DNA from: Anaerolineae bacterium
GTDB taxonomy: Bacteria > Chloroflexota > Anaerolineae > B4-G1
DNA length: 25,722 nt
Direction of reading: 5' to 3'
Assembly: GCA_030612185.1 (NCBI GenBank)
Contig: JAUWOI010000004.1
Span: forward strand, 1 to 25,722
Below, piece after piece: positions 1 through 7,662 of this stretch (the stretch's first letter is position 1; each line of letters begins with the position of its first letter). The position numbers were made by a program, and so were the translations under genes. The notes beneath the pieces are model-generated. The model saw only the letters and a program-made list of their open reading frames with translations, searched no databases and was not told where the DNA came from.

Positions 1-1
1 C

Positions 2-1144
2 ACGCTTCCAATACCCACCCCTGTCCAGCCTGTCCCGGTGGCCGCCGATGCTGTCAATATCGTCGTCCTGGGCAGCGACCGGCGACCGGACTGGTCGGAG
101 TGGCACACCGACGCCGTGCACGTCGTCTCCATCCAGCGCGACGGAGGAGTCATCTCCGTCATCTCCATCCCACGCGACCTATACCTTTACATCCCTGGCT
201 TCTGGATGAGCCGGATCAACTTCGCCGACTTCTACGGGGAGACTTATGACTACGAGGGAGGTGGGCCAGCACTGGTGCGGGATACACTACTGTATAATCT
301 GGGCATCCGGGCGGACTATTACATCCGCACCAACTTCGAAGGACTGATCGGCATCGTGGACACGATAGGTGGGGTGGACATCCCTGTTCACTGTCGCCTC
401 AGCGACTACTGGCCCTACCCGGATGAGAACGGGGAGTACCCTATCCTGGCCATAGAACCTGGGGTGCATCACATGGACGGCCAGACCGCCCTCTGGTACA
501 GCCGTTCGCGGAAGACCACCAGCGTCTTCTCCCGCGAACGCCGCCAACAACAAGTTCTTCAGTCTCTCTGGCACGAGGCGCAGGACGCAGGGATGCTCTC
601 TCGGATTCCAGCCCTGTGGAAGCAGGGACGAGATATGGTAGTGACAGACCTGACGCTCACCGATATCCTGGACATGGCACACATAGCACTCACGCTGAAG
701 GATCAGAACGTACGCTTCTACAACATCGGCGCGGGGGCGGTGACCCCGTGGACGACGCCCTACGGCGGGAGCGTCTTCCTCCCACGCTGGGAGAAGATTC
801 AGCCCATCGTGGCAGAGGCGATGGCCCCCATTCCCGAGACACGCATGGACCGCACCTACACGCCGGTCGAAGGGTGGAATGGAACTCCGAATCAGGATTG
901 GGACCTGCTGGCGGCGGATCGGCTATATCGGGCTGGGTTCGCGGCGGTGGTCGGCGAGCCAGACTGGCGGGACTACGCTGAAACCCAGTTGGTCGTCTTC
1001 GGCAGGCAAGCCAAGGGCACCGGGGTGGGATACCTCCAGCAGACGTTCGGCCTCTCAGATAACCTGGTGACCTACCAGCCGGACGGCCCGTCCGAGTTCG
1101 GATTCCGCCTGATCCTGGGCGCCGACTATCAGACCTGCCCCTAA
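2..1144 (+). CDS. LCP (LytR-CpsA-Psr) family envelope protein, 5'-truncated by window edge
   Basis: LCP proteins transfer lipid-linked polymers such as teichoic acids or capsular glycans onto peptidoglycan, outside the membrane. Visible LCP landmarks are the opening strand with GSDRR, ISIPRDLYL, a GGV-D turn after TNFEGLIGIVDTIGG, and an Arg-rich SRERRQQQVLQSL helix. The C-terminal third, from about VEGWNGT and AADRLYRAGF, resembles the LytR_C domain often appended to LCP proteins. A GTG at 38 could serve as a start, but the frame stays open to base 2 and the upstream codons read a Pro/Thr-rich linker (TLPIPTPVQPVP). I infer that the signal anchor lies before the window. It is followed by 54 bp and then a convergent gene; no strong terminator is seen in that gap. 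The family call is firm; the polymer substrate is unknown. Confidence 0.9.
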   Translation, partial: TLPIPTPVQPVPVAADAVNIVVLGSDRRPDWSEWHTDAVHVVSIQRDGGVISVISIPRDLYLYIPGFWMSRINFADFYGETYDYEGGGPALVRDTLLYNLGIRADYYIRTNFEGLIGIVDTIGGVDIPVHCRLSDYWPYPDENGEYPILAIEPGVHHMDGQTALWYSRSRKTTSVFSRERRQQQVLQSLWHEAQDAGMLSRIPALWKQGRDMVVTDLTLTDILDMAHIALTLKDQNVRFYNIGAGAVTPWTTPYGGSVFLPRWEKIQPIVAEAMAPIPETRMDRTYTPVEGWNGTPNQDWDLLAADRLYRAGFAAVVGEPDWRDYAETQLVVFGRQAKGTGVGYLQQTFGLSDNLVTYQPDGPSEFGFRLILGADYQTCP

Positions 1145-1198
1145 CCTTAGCACCTGTCCGAGGATTCCGGCGGCACCAAAGGTGGTTTGGGCGTAGGG

Positions 1199-1864
1199 TC
1201 AGTCAGATTCGTCGCCTGGCAGAGGGGTGGGCTCTTCGCCCCCCAGACCCTCCACCGCCCGGCGTACGGCCCCCGGGTCGGGGTCACGCAGAGCGCTGGC
1301 AGGGGCAGGACGGTCGCCCACGGCGATGGCGACGGTACCCTCCCGACAGAGAATCGCCAGGTCTACCATGTACTCCGCGCCGCCCTCCCGTATCTCAAAC
1401 TCTCGCTCCGGCCAGAAGCCCTCGTCTTTGAGGGTGACATAGACGCCATCAGCGCCGGAGGCGTAGAGGGCATTGATCTCCTCAGCGGCGGTGAAGCGGT
1501 CCCAGGAAGTTTCGAGGAAAGTTATTCTTCTCCAGCGCAGGCTGTGGATGGGCAGTTCCAGTTGCATCAACGGCCCTAGTTGGAGTTTGTAGTACGGTTC
1601 GTTGGCACGGGGATGGTCGGGCTCGTCGGGAAACAGATCGCGGCGGCGCGCCAGTTCGTGGCCGCGCACGGGCCCGTACCAGCGGATAGACCACTTCTCG
1701 TCGCCGAAGGATTTGGTGAAGTAGAAGGCCAGCGCGGCCGCCTCAATGGCGCTCGGGGGCGCGTGCTTTTGAGGGATGCGGTACCAGCCCTCGTCCCGCG
1801 CGATCTCAAAGTCACGCCGGTTGTTCATGATGGCGACGAGGACACGGTCGGATGAGTGGAACAT
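1199..1864 (-). CDS. Conserved-looking hypothetical protein, 221 aa
   Basis: I do not recognise a named family. The protein is soluble, with no signal peptide or membrane span. It opens with VLVAIMNNRRDFEIARDEGWYRIP, has a middle rich in aromatic and basic residues (WYGPVRGHEL, YYKLQLGPLMQLE, WRRITFLETSWDRF), and near the end has a hydrophobic strand, YMVDLAILCREGTVAIAVGD. That last segment resembles the core strand of DUF559/Vsr-like PD-(D/E)XK nucleases (D-x-A-x13-x-V-G/D), but the expected acidic-x-Lys pair is not convincing, so it may be a degenerate nuclease fold. The ATG at 1864 has an AGGAG about 9 nt upstream; an internal ATG at residue 13 is an alternative. It is a single gene, convergent with the LCP gene. 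Confidence refers to it being a real gene. Confidence 0.72.
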   Translation of the reverse strand: MFHSSDRVLVAIMNNRRDFEIARDEGWYRIPQKHAPPSAIEAAALAFYFTKSFGDEKWSIRWYGPVRGHELARRRDLFPDEPDHPRANEPYYKLQLGPLMQLELPIHSLRWRRITFLETSWDRFTAAEEINALYASGADGVYVTLKDEGFWPEREFEIREGGAEYMVDLAILCREGTVAIAVGDRPAPASALRDPDPGAVRRAVEGLGGEEPTPLPGDESD

Positions 1865-1879
1865 GTTGCTTCGCTCCTG

Positions 1880-1902
1880 GCCGGGTGTCTAGGTGACCCG
1901 GC
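1880..1902 (-). promoter_or_regulatory. Short hairpin upstream of the 221-aa gene
   Basis: A 7-bp perfect stem (GCCGGGT / ACCCGGC) with a 9-nt loop lies 16 bases before the start codon and just before its AGGAG. It may influence translation of that gene. No effector motif is recognised, and chance occurrence is possible in GC-rich DNA. Confidence 0.25.
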
Positions 1903-1987
1903 TGTTTGCGGTGCTTGACGTGCTGCTGTTTCCTGCTACGTAGGCTCTCGTGAAACGCGCGGACAGGATGAGGCAAGACATTGGGTT

Positions 1988-2446
1988 TCAACTGTTAGGC
2001 TGGTCTGGAAGTCCCTTAGTTTGCGATCGGTCCTCTGGTGGATGCCAGCCGGCAGCGATCCGGTTCCGGCGCACGGTGACGGCGACCAGGTTGTTTAAGT
2101 TGAGAGCAACGACGGTGGCCCGCCCACAAATGGTGTGCCCGATGATGAAGGTGCCGTCCTCGCTCCAGCGAAAGTGCCGCTTCCACCGTTGCCGGCGCGG
2201 ATTGAACAGCCGCACCCGGCGACCGGTCAGCGGGTCACGACCGTGGGTCTGGTCGCTTTTGAACAGGTTACAAGAATGGCACGCCAGCCAGAGGTTTTCT
2301 TCATCGTCCGCTCCGCCTTTCGACTTTAGAACGATGTGCTCGATTTCAAGCACCCAGGGCACGTACTCCTGGCGCGCCAGGCAGTAGCCGCAGCGGTTCC
2401 CCGCCTGGGCGCGCACTTTGGCGCGGAGGGCATCGGAGATTGTCAT
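1988..2446 (-). CDS. HNH endonuclease, 152 aa
   Basis: A small HNH nuclease with a metal-stabilised beta-beta-alpha fold. From the ATG at 2446 the protein has C19-x2-C22 (CGYC), E34-I-E36-H37 (the HNH His), N51 in EENLWLAC, and C56-x2-C59 (ACHSC) followed by N60/K63. This is the classic HNH plus two CxxC zinc-knuckle arrangement. The 90 residues after it are basic (RRQRWKRHFRW) and probably contact nucleic acid. A longer frame exists upstream, but the start is fixed by the ATGA overlap: its ATG shares bases with the TGA of the preceding gene, indicating translational coupling. The HNH family call is firm. Whether it is a defence nuclease, a toxin-like effector or a housekeeping enzyme cannot be told. 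Confidence 0.88.
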   Translation of the reverse strand: MTISDALRAKVRAQAGNRCGYCLARQEYVPWVLEIEHIVLKSKGGADDEENLWLACHSCNLFKSDQTHGRDPLTGRRVRLFNPRRQRWKRHFRWSEDGTFIIGHTICGRATVVALNLNNLVAVTVRRNRIAAGWHPPEDRSQTKGLPDQPNS

Positions 2447-2835
2447 GGCTCCAATGGCTTTCGCAGGCCTCGCCGCACCGCTTCGGCCAATGCCTCTGAT
2501 TGGCGCACCCAGAGTTGCTCGTAGACATGCATCAGGGCGAGCAGTTCTGGGCGCTCGCTCTCGGTCAGCGCCTCGCACTGCTTTTCCAACAACTCGCTCA
2601 GACGTCGTCCCTGCGCCGGTCTCATCTGTGCTTTGGACAGCGCGAGTACATCCTCATTGGAAAGCGAAGAAACCGGCCTTTCCAGCCTGGGCGTGGTGCA
2701 CACGGGAGTCAGCACGATGGTCAGGGCATCGGTGAGCGTCTCGGACAGGTCTCGTTGAGTGATGGTTGCCCAACGCCTGGCGTGTTCGTACAGCTCGTCA
2801 GATAGCGTCAGGGTCACTTGTGTGTTTATGATCAA
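2443..2835 (-). CDS. Small helical protein coupled to HNH nuclease, possible RHH-type regulator/partner
   Basis: About 130 residues from a proposed TTG start at 2835. The N-terminus TQVTLTLSDELYEHARRWA-, then RDLSETLTDALTI, has the strand-helix-helix look of ribbon-helix-helix DNA-binding or antitoxin proteins. The C-terminal half is strongly helical and charged (LSNEDVLALSKAQ, RRLSELLEKQCEALTESERPELLALMHVYEQLW). The frame extends further upstream, but those residues are low-complexity and non-protein-like. A perfect AGGAGG sits right before the TTG; its spacing is short, so the exact start is uncertain (GTG at 2817 is an alternative). The stop overlaps the HNH start by 4 bp. From general knowledge, similar small-protein/HNH pairs recur in cyanobacteria and Chloroflexota. 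Its role is inferred only. Confidence 0.72.
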   Translation of the reverse strand: MIINTQVTLTLSDELYEHARRWATITQRDLSETLTDALTIVLTPVCTTPRLERPVSSLSNEDVLALSKAQMRPAQGRRLSELLEKQCEALTESERPELLALMHVYEQLWVRQSEALAEAVRRGLRKPLEP

Positions 2836-3232
2836 GCCTCCTCTGCCAACGCGGGTAGTGGCCGCGCTATTCTGTAGGGTTTCCGCCTCATTTGTGATTG
2901 TGTTAGTATGTAAATAGCAAGCTCCGAGGGACGCCTCGGACTTGCGGCCGGGCGTGTCCTGTGGCACACTTACCAGGTTGAGGAACGGGAACGTGTGCTC
3001 CGGGTGCGCTACGTGAGGGCCAGTCGATTATGCTATGGGAAGCCGCAAGGCAAGCCCGCGATTGTGTTTGACTGCCCGTTCGATTCCACTCAACTGGGAA
3101 GACATTCAATGTCAAGCCCGTATCTGTGTGTGAAGTATCGACCCTAAAAATGGACACGCCCGGCCTGCTGGTCAGGAAGACCTGCCGACCTTAAAGGAGT
3201 ATACCAGAATGTCGCCAGAAAAGCCAGTCCCC
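2836..3232. other. Intergenic DNA with a possible coding remnant
   Basis: Almost 400 bp without a convincing gene. On the plus strand the frame 2914-3147 is open (78 codons) but has no ATG; the first GTG is at 2995. It reads protein-like stretches such as WHTYQVEERERVLRVRYVRAS and KPAIVFDCPFDS. It could be the decayed end of a gene or a small unrecognised protein. The upstream part should contain the promoter of the minus-strand HNH pair, but no clear -35/-10 pair is visible. Confidence 0.3.
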
Positions 3233-3235
3233 GAA

Positions 3236-3326
3236 TTGCCTCATTAAAAAGGTGACCCAAAGCCAATCGTTGCCTCACGAGAAAAGGTGACTATTGCATA
3301 TTCGTTGCCTCATGGGAAAATGTGAC
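3236..3326 (+). repeat. Three iterated end repeats of a decayed insertion sequence
   Basis: Three imperfect direct repeats lie at 3236-3257, 3270-3291 and 3305-3326. The consensus begins TTGCCTCA and ends AAAAGGTGAC (TGTGAC in copy 3). Starts are 34-35 bp apart, about three helical turns, and the array lies directly upstream of the truncated transposase start. Iterated terminal binding sites are known in some DDE elements such as IS21 and Mu, so these are probably transposase-binding sites. No matching right end was found in the window. Confidence 0.7.
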
Positions 3327-3344
3327 CCAAAAAGGAAGAGTCCC

Positions 3345-3982
3345 ATGAGTCAAATAGACGACAAGTATCTCAATCTGCTCCGATCTCGGTATCGCCGGGC
3401 AAGCAAGAAAGAGAAGACCGCTATCCTCGACGAGTATGTGAAGACTACAGGGCAAAACCGCAAGTACGCCATTAGTGTTCTCAAAGGCAAACGTAGAACG
3501 GGCAAGCATCCCATCCGTCGCCCAAGGCGGGCCATATATGGTGATGAGGAAATCCAAGCACTTCTCATCTTGTCGGACCTGTTCGATGGTATCTGCTCCA
3601 AACGACTGCGTGCAGCAATAGATATCGAGTTACCAGGCTTGTACGAATCTAGCGCCCTCCAAGTTGGTCCAGGATGCTACGGCAAGCTGATGCGGGTCAG
3701 TCCCGCCACAATGGATCGTCTCTTGGCGGGTCGTCGTCCCCAATTGAGAAAGTCGCGGGGCTTCACGAAGCCCGGCACACTGCTCAAGCACCAGATTCCG
3801 ATCCGCACTTGGGCCGACTGGAGCGAGGATCGGCCTGGGTTCTGTGAAACGGACCTGGTCGATCATAGCGGCGGGATCATCATCCGCGGAGCCGATCATG
3901 CCTGGACATTGAGCTTCACCGATGTCAAAACCGCCTGGACAGAGTGCGTAGCGGTGCAAAACAAGGCCCAAGTGCACGTGTA
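3345..3982 (+). pseudogene. Truncated DDE transposase/integrase (ISNCY- or IS481-like)
   Basis: The N-terminal about 212 residues of an integrase-fold transposase. The start ATG at 3345 follows AAAGGAAG. Residues 1-60 are a basic helical DNA-binding part (RYRRASKKEKTAILDEYVKTTG, then RKYAISVLKG). KPGTLLKHQIPIRTW and then CETDLVDH follow, giving the first catalytic Asp, and FTDVKTAWTEC probably holds the second. Shortly after QNKAQVHV the homology stops. The frame runs on to 4127 through a hairpin and low-complexity DNA, so the third acidic catalytic residue is absent and the enzyme cannot be active. The element appears to have been deleted at its right end. The family label is approximate; that it is a broken transposase is well supported. 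Confidence 0.85.
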
Positions 3983-3988
3983 CCCCCA

Positions 3989-4020
3989 GACCCTCGGGGT
4001 TTCGGAAAACCCCAAGGGTC
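3989..4020. repeat. Hairpin at the transposase truncation point
   Basis: A near-perfect stem: GACCCT-c-GGGGTTT on the left, AAACCCC-a-AGGGTC on the right, loop of about four bases, one mismatch. It begins within 10 bp of where transposase homology ends, so it may mark the deletion junction or a later insertion. On the minus strand it also follows the stronger terminator at 4042-4067. Confidence 0.5.
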
Positions 4021-4041
4021 TCCGAGGGCAACGCAAACCAA

Positions 4042-4067
4042 GAGGGGGTCGCTGCTGCGACCCCCTC
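4042..4067 (-). terminator. Intrinsic terminator of the baeRF-like gene
   Basis: A perfect 11-bp GC-rich stem (GAGGGGGTCGC / GCGACCCCCTC) with a 4-nt loop, 57 nt past the stop codon at 4124. On the minus strand it is followed by TTGGTTTG, a modest T tract. A very stable hairpin in the right place. Confidence 0.6.
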
Positions 4068-4068
4068 C

Positions 4069-4110
4069 TATCCGTTACTGTTAGCCGTTACTGTCTATCC
4101 GTTATTGTTC
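4069..4110 (+). repeat. Three tandem 13-14-bp repeats
   Basis: Tandem units TATCCGTTACTGT, TAGCCGTTACTGTC and TATCCGTTATTGTT sit between the terminator and the end of the baeRF-like gene. Function unknown; they may be replication slippage products. Confidence 0.6.
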
Positions 4111-4123
4111 TGGGATCCGCGTT

Positions 4124-5233
4124 CTAATACCTCAATAGCGCCCCCACGCCGAACTCTGCTATCTTGGGGTGATCGTCCACCACCTCTACTTTGCCGCTGT
4201 CTTCGATCACCTTCGTCACCAGTGCCTCGGCTGCATCGGGAATCTCCGCGACCTCACCGTCGCAGAAGGGGCAAACCTCCAACGACTGGTCGGTGATGTA
4301 AGCACAGTTGCGGCACTGGTAACCTGGCTGGTGGTATCCACGGGCAACCACCAGTGTCTGGATGCGGCCCTCGTGGGCCGCGCCGAGTGTATCTGCCAGG
4401 CGGATGGCGCCGCCCCGCCCCTTCGCCGCCGCCGTGAACACCGCTTCCACCAGGGCCGTCTTCCGTTCATCTTCCACCTGCTGCAAAATCTCCAGGGAGC
4501 GATCCCGTATCTCCGGCTCTGATGCGTTCACGTCGGCGCTGAACGAACCGATCACCTTCTTCTGGAACTGTTTGGACAACGCCTCGCGGAACCGGGCCAC
4601 CGTCGGTTCAGCGCCAGCGACGATCAGGCGCTGTGGCTTGTGTTGGCCGCAGAAATGCTGCGTCGCCTTGACCGCCTTGCGGATGTTGCGCTGCGCTATC
4701 TCCTCCTCGCGCTTGCTTGAGACGGGTGCTCCCCCTCGACGTCCTGGCCCGCCCGAAGAGCCGCGCCCTTTCTTCAACTTGCGCACATCCTCTCCCACGT
4801 ATTCATCACTGATCTGTAACTCGCCCATTCCAAAGAGTGACAGTCGTACCCTCTCCCGATTTACCAGTGCCACCATGTAACTGCCATAGGCATCCACGAG
4901 CGCCGCCAGCGGCCAGATGTAGGGTTTACGAGCCACCGTCACCCCGGAAGCAACGGGAACGGCCAGGGGATACGCGCGCCAGAACTCCTCTTTGGCACAA
5001 GAGAAAACGACCACCCCCCGGCCCGACCAATCGTATTCGTGATCGAAGAACCGCCCCACGGCTGCCATATCTTCGGGTGCGGCCGATCCTTCCGCATGCT
5101 TCAGCATTTGCCGCAGCGAAAGTTTATATTCATCTGTCGTGCGTTCCGTCGGGTCCACGTTCAGGTAGACGCTCAACATCGGCGTCTGAGCCCGAAACGC
5201 TACCAGTTCGCGCAAGTCCTCTTGTTTGAACAT
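4124..5233 (-). CDS. baeRF/VLRF1-type eRF1-like protein (peptide-release-factor fold)
   Basis: About 369 residues with the three-part layout of the eRF1/Pelota superfamily seen in the bacterial baeRF families, thought to act in ribosome rescue or host-ribosome interactions. The N-terminal domain includes PMLSVYLNVDPTERTTDEY. Domain 2 starts near residue 110 with VALVNRERVRLSLFGMGEL and has a glycine loop at about 156-170 (KKGRGSSGGPGRRGGAP), followed by a basic helix, KREEEIAQRNIRKA. Domain 3 has a zinc ribbon C308-x2-C311 and C322-x2-C325. The loop is where eRF1 carries GGQ, but no Gln is present here, so peptidyl-tRNA hydrolysis by the classic mechanism is doubtful. GTG (5236) and ATG (5233) are adjacent; the ATG fits a GGGGG 8 nt upstream. 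It lies 92 bp downstream of the HtrA gene on the same strand. Superfamily confident, family number not. Confidence 0.82.
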   Translation of the reverse strand: MFKQEDLRELVAFRAQTPMLSVYLNVDPTERTTDEYKLSLRQMLKHAEGSAAPEDMAAVGRFFDHEYDWSGRGVVVFSCAKEEFWRAYPLAVPVASGVTVARKPYIWPLAALVDAYGSYMVALVNRERVRLSLFGMGELQISDEYVGEDVRKLKKGRGSSGGPGRRGGAPVSSKREEEIAQRNIRKAVKATQHFCGQHKPQRLIVAGAEPTVARFREALSKQFQKKVIGSFSADVNASEPEIRDRSLEILQQVEDERKTALVEAVFTAAAKGRGGAIRLADTLGAAHEGRIQTLVVARGYHQPGYQCRNCAYITDQSLEVCPFCDGEVAEIPDAAEALVTKVIEDSGKVEVVDDHPKIAEFGVGALLRY

Positions 5234-5299
5234 CACTTTTACCCCCTTATTTAGATATTAGCGGCCATCTGGCCAGCAACCCCCTCATTTGTTCGTTTG

Positions 5300-5327
5300 G
5301 TCATTGGTCATTGTTCATTGTTCATTG
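5300..5327. repeat. Four-unit heptanucleotide tandem repeat
   Basis: Two GTCATTG units then two TTCATTG units abut the stop codon of the HtrA-like gene. Such heptamers are common in intergenic DNA of several phyla and can vary in copy number by slippage. Confidence 0.75.
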
Positions 5328-5328
5328 A

Positions 5329-6510
5329 CTACGGTCTCTCTCCTAATGTCACCGGAATCTCCAACTCCGCCCCGTCTCGAATAACCGTCAACACAACCTC
5401 CTGTCCCACTTCGGTCTCACGTACCAGGTAGGCGATCAGGTCATCGAAATCGCGCAGTTCATATCCATCAATGGCGACGATGATGTCACCGCCAGCCATG
5501 ATCGTTGTCCCCATGATCTCGACCTCGTGGTCGCCGCCCCGCAGACCGGCCCGGACCGCAGCGGTCTCAGGCTGGACTTCGGAGATGAGCGCTCCGTTGG
5601 TCACCGGCAGCCCCAGCGGCCCCGCTAGTTCTGCTATGGTGAAGCGATTGTCGGAGGTGATGCCCAGGTAGGGGTAGTGGTAGGTACCCTCCTCGATCAG
5701 ATGGGGCACAATGTGTTTGACGCTGTTGACTGGCACGGCGAAACCAATGCCGGAGTTGGTGCCCGTCGCCGAACGGATGGCCGTATTGACGCCGATCACC
5801 TGCCCGCGCGTATTGAGCAGTGGTCCACCGGAGTTGCCCGGGTTGATGGCCGCATCGGTCTGGATGATCTCGGGGTTGCGAAAGCCAGCGTTCTGGATCA
5901 CCTGGGCCGGCAGCGTGCGCCCCAGTGCACTGATGATACCGACGGTCATCGTTCCTTCCAGTCCGAAGGGGTTGCCGATGGCGATGACTCGCTGTCCCAC
6001 CTGGAGTGTGCTCGAATCGCCCAGTTCCAGAGGCACCAATCGTTCGGGAGAGACGTCCACGAAGACCACCGCCAGGTCTGAATACGGATCCCGGCCTAGG
6101 ATCTGGGCATCATCGGCTACACTGCCGTCGGAGAAAATGACGCGGACAATGTTTGCTTCTTCCACGACGTGATTGTTGGTAATGATATGACCTTCCGTAT
6201 CTATCACGAAGCCGGATCCGCTGCCAAGTGGTATATTGGTTTCTCCTTCTCTCACCAGCACTTCGATGTAAACCACACCTGGGTTGGTCCGCTGGTAGAG
6301 GTTGATCAGCATAGCGTCTTCTGCGTCCACGTCGGCGATGATCTCACCTGACAGGGGAGTGGGCGTAGCGACGAGCACGGGTGCGGGTACAGAAATGGAT
6401 GGCACAGTCGGAGTGGGCAGGAATAGGAACTCCTGGCTGCCGCAGGTACAGGCGAGCAGAGCCAACAGCAGAGGCAGTGCGACGAGCACCAAATGCTTTC
6501 GTGAGGTCAT
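5329..6510 (-). CDS. HtrA/DegP-like lipoprotein serine protease
   Basis: A trypsin-fold quality-control protease, 393 aa. Residues 1-21 form a lipoprotein signal (basic start, hydrophobic core, LALLAC lipobox with Cys21), followed by a Pro/Thr-rich linker, so it should be tethered outside the membrane. The catalytic triad is H114 (TNNHVV), D145 (SDLAVV) and S227 (GNSGGP). One PDZ domain spans about residues 282-385 ([30 protein letters not shown]); the length suits a single-PDZ HtrA. Its ATG overlaps the TGA of the dnaJ-like gene by 4 bp (ATGA), so the two are translationally coupled and share the promoter upstream of dnaJ. Together they link cytoplasmic chaperoning and extracytoplasmic degradation. 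The family assignment is firm. Confidence 0.95.
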   Translation of the reverse strand: MTSRKHLVLVALPLLLALLACTCGSQEFLFLPTPTVPSISVPAPVLVATPTPLSGEIIADVDAEDAMLINLYQRTNPGVVYIEVLVREGETNIPLGSGSGFVIDTEGHIITNNHVVEEANIVRVIFSDGSVADDAQILGRDPYSDLAVVFVDVSPERLVPLELGDSSTLQVGQRVIAIGNPFGLEGTMTVGIISALGRTLPAQVIQNAGFRNPEIIQTDAAINPGNSGGPLLNTRGQVIGVNTAIRSATGTNSGIGFAVPVNSVKHIVPHLIEEGTYHYPYLGITSDNRFTIAELAGPLGLPVTNGALISEVQPETAAVRAGLRGGDHEVEIMGTTIMAGGDIIVAIDGYELRDFDDLIAYLVRETEVGQEVVLTVIRDGAELEIPVTLGERP

Positions 6511-7496
6511 TTCACATCCTCTCTCGAAGACGGCTCTCGAAGATGGGCCAGTTCCTCGAATAGTTCCCGCTCGCGGGGGCTCAGTTTTTGGGGGACCTGT
6601 ACCTGTACTGTAGCCAGCAGATCACCACGCTGCTTTGGATAACGCGGATTCGGCATCCCCTTGCCGCGCAGACGGAAGGTTTTGCCGCCGTTGGTGCCAG
6701 GGGGGACCTTCAAAGATACATCACCGTTCAACGTCGAGATTCGCGCCTGACCGCCCAGCACAGCGGTGCACAGGTCCACGTCCACCTCGCAGCGCAGGTT
6801 ATCCTCCTCACGCTTGAGAACTGGGTGCGGTTTGACGGTGATATTGAGGTAAAGATCGCCGGTCGGACCGCCCCCGTAGCCAGGGCCACCCTTGCCAGCG
6901 ATACGCACCTTTGATCCAGTCCGCGCTCCTGGTGGGATCTTCACTTGAATCCGGCGTCCATCCTGCTCCAACATGCGGGTGGCGCCGTGGAATGCCTCCT
7001 CTAATGTAATCTCCACCGGGGCTTCCACATCTTGTCCGCGCGTCGTGCGCCGGCTGGTCGTGCGGCGGAAAAGGTCATCAGTGGCGCGCGTGCGCCCTGC
7101 ACCGCCTGTTCCGCCAAAGAGGGAGCGGAAGAAGTCCGAGAACATGTCTGCACCCGCGCCGCCAAAGATGTCGCCCAGGTCACCGCTCCATTCGACGCGT
7201 GCTCCTCCTGGCGCACCGGTGGACCACTGTGACCAGTCAAACTGGCTCGGGTCGTGGCCCATACGCTGCCATTGCTGCCAATTGGCGCCCAACTGGTCGT
7301 ACTTGACCCGCTTCTCCCGATCACTCAGGACCTCGTGGGCCTCGTTAATTTCTTTGAACTTCTCCTCAGCCTGCTTATCGTCCGGGTTGACGTCGGGATG
7401 CAATTGGCGGGCCAACCGACGGTAGGCCCGCTTAATATCCTTCTCACTTGCGTTTCGATCCACACCCAGGATTTGGTAGTAATCCTTGTACTCCAT
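6507..7496 (-). CDS. DnaJ-type co-chaperone (CbpA-like, type II, no zinc finger)
   Basis: A J-domain co-chaperone that stimulates DnaK ATPase and delivers substrates, 329 aa. The J domain covers 1-70 with H33-P34-D35. A Gly/Phe-rich region at about 80-135 is unusually Trp/Ser-rich ([11 protein letters not shown]). Two beta-rich substrate-binding domains follow from about residue 150 ([37 protein letters not shown]). The four CxxCxGxG zinc motifs of true DnaJ are missing, hence CbpA-like. It is the first gene of a dnaJ-htrA unit, with a strong promoter at 7524-7552. A GGGG lies 8 nt before the ATG, but it is a weak ribosome-binding site. No grpE or dnaK is in the window. Confidence 0.94.
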   Translation of the reverse strand: MEYKDYYQILGVDRNASEKDIKRAYRRLARQLHPDVNPDDKQAEEKFKEINEAHEVLSDREKRVKYDQLGANWQQWQRMGHDPSQFDWSQWSTGAPGGARVEWSGDLGDIFGGAGADMFSDFFRSLFGGTGGAGRTRATDDLFRRTTSRRTTRGQDVEAPVEITLEEAFHGATRMLEQDGRRIQVKIPPGARTGSKVRIAGKGGPGYGGGPTGDLYLNITVKPHPVLKREEDNLRCEVDVDLCTAVLGGQARISTLNGDVSLKVPPGTNGGKTFRLRGKGMPNPRYPKQRGDLLATVQVQVPQKLSPRERELFEELAHLREPSSREDVK

Positions 7497-7523
7497 TTAC
7501 ACCACCCCACAAAAGATAGTCTC

Positions 7524-7552
7524 ATTCTATACCCTAAGTCTTTCCCTGTCAA
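7524..7552 (-). promoter_or_regulatory. Sigma70-type promoter of dnaJ-htrA unit
   Basis: On the minus strand, TTGACA (7552-7547), a 17-bp spacer and TAGAAT (7529-7524). Transcription would start near 7517, leaving a leader of about 20 nt before the ATG at 7496. No HrcA CIRCE element is seen. Confidence 0.8.
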
Positions 7553-7556
7553 GATT

Positions 7557-7597
7557 AAGGTGCAACGCACTTTTGAGAAACAAGTGCGTTGCACCTT
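7557..7597. repeat. Dispersed palindrome, 'GGTGCAACGCACTT' family, copy 1
   Basis: A perfect 16-bp inverted repeat, AAGGTGCAACGCACTT and its complement, around a 9-nt loop. It sits just beyond the dnaJ promoter -35. A diverged second copy lies at 9498-9549, so this is a mobile or REP-like repeat, not only a terminator. Confidence 0.8.
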
Positions 7598-7606
7598 AGA
7601 ATCAAA

Positions 7607-7642
7607 GAAGCGGAGACAGGCTTGTTCCTCTGTCTCCGCTTC
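7607..7642 (-). terminator. Intrinsic terminator of the L25 gene
   Basis: A perfect 13-bp stem (GAAGCGGAGACAG and complement) with a 10-nt loop, 20 nt downstream of the L25 stop. On the minus strand it is followed by TTTGATTCT. Placement and stability fit a Rho-independent terminator. Confidence 0.8.
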
Positions 7643-7662
7643 GTCTCTCGCCTTGCCGGTTG

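Noticed and set aside
1145..1198. Terminator between the convergent LCP and 221-aa genes
   Set aside because: Only a 4-bp CACC/GGTG stem is present, too weak to call.
2447..2578. 44-residue extension of the HNH protein
   Set aside because: It lies wholly within the upstream gene in another frame, is Arg/Ala-rich low-quality sequence, and the ATGA coupling fixes the start at 2446.
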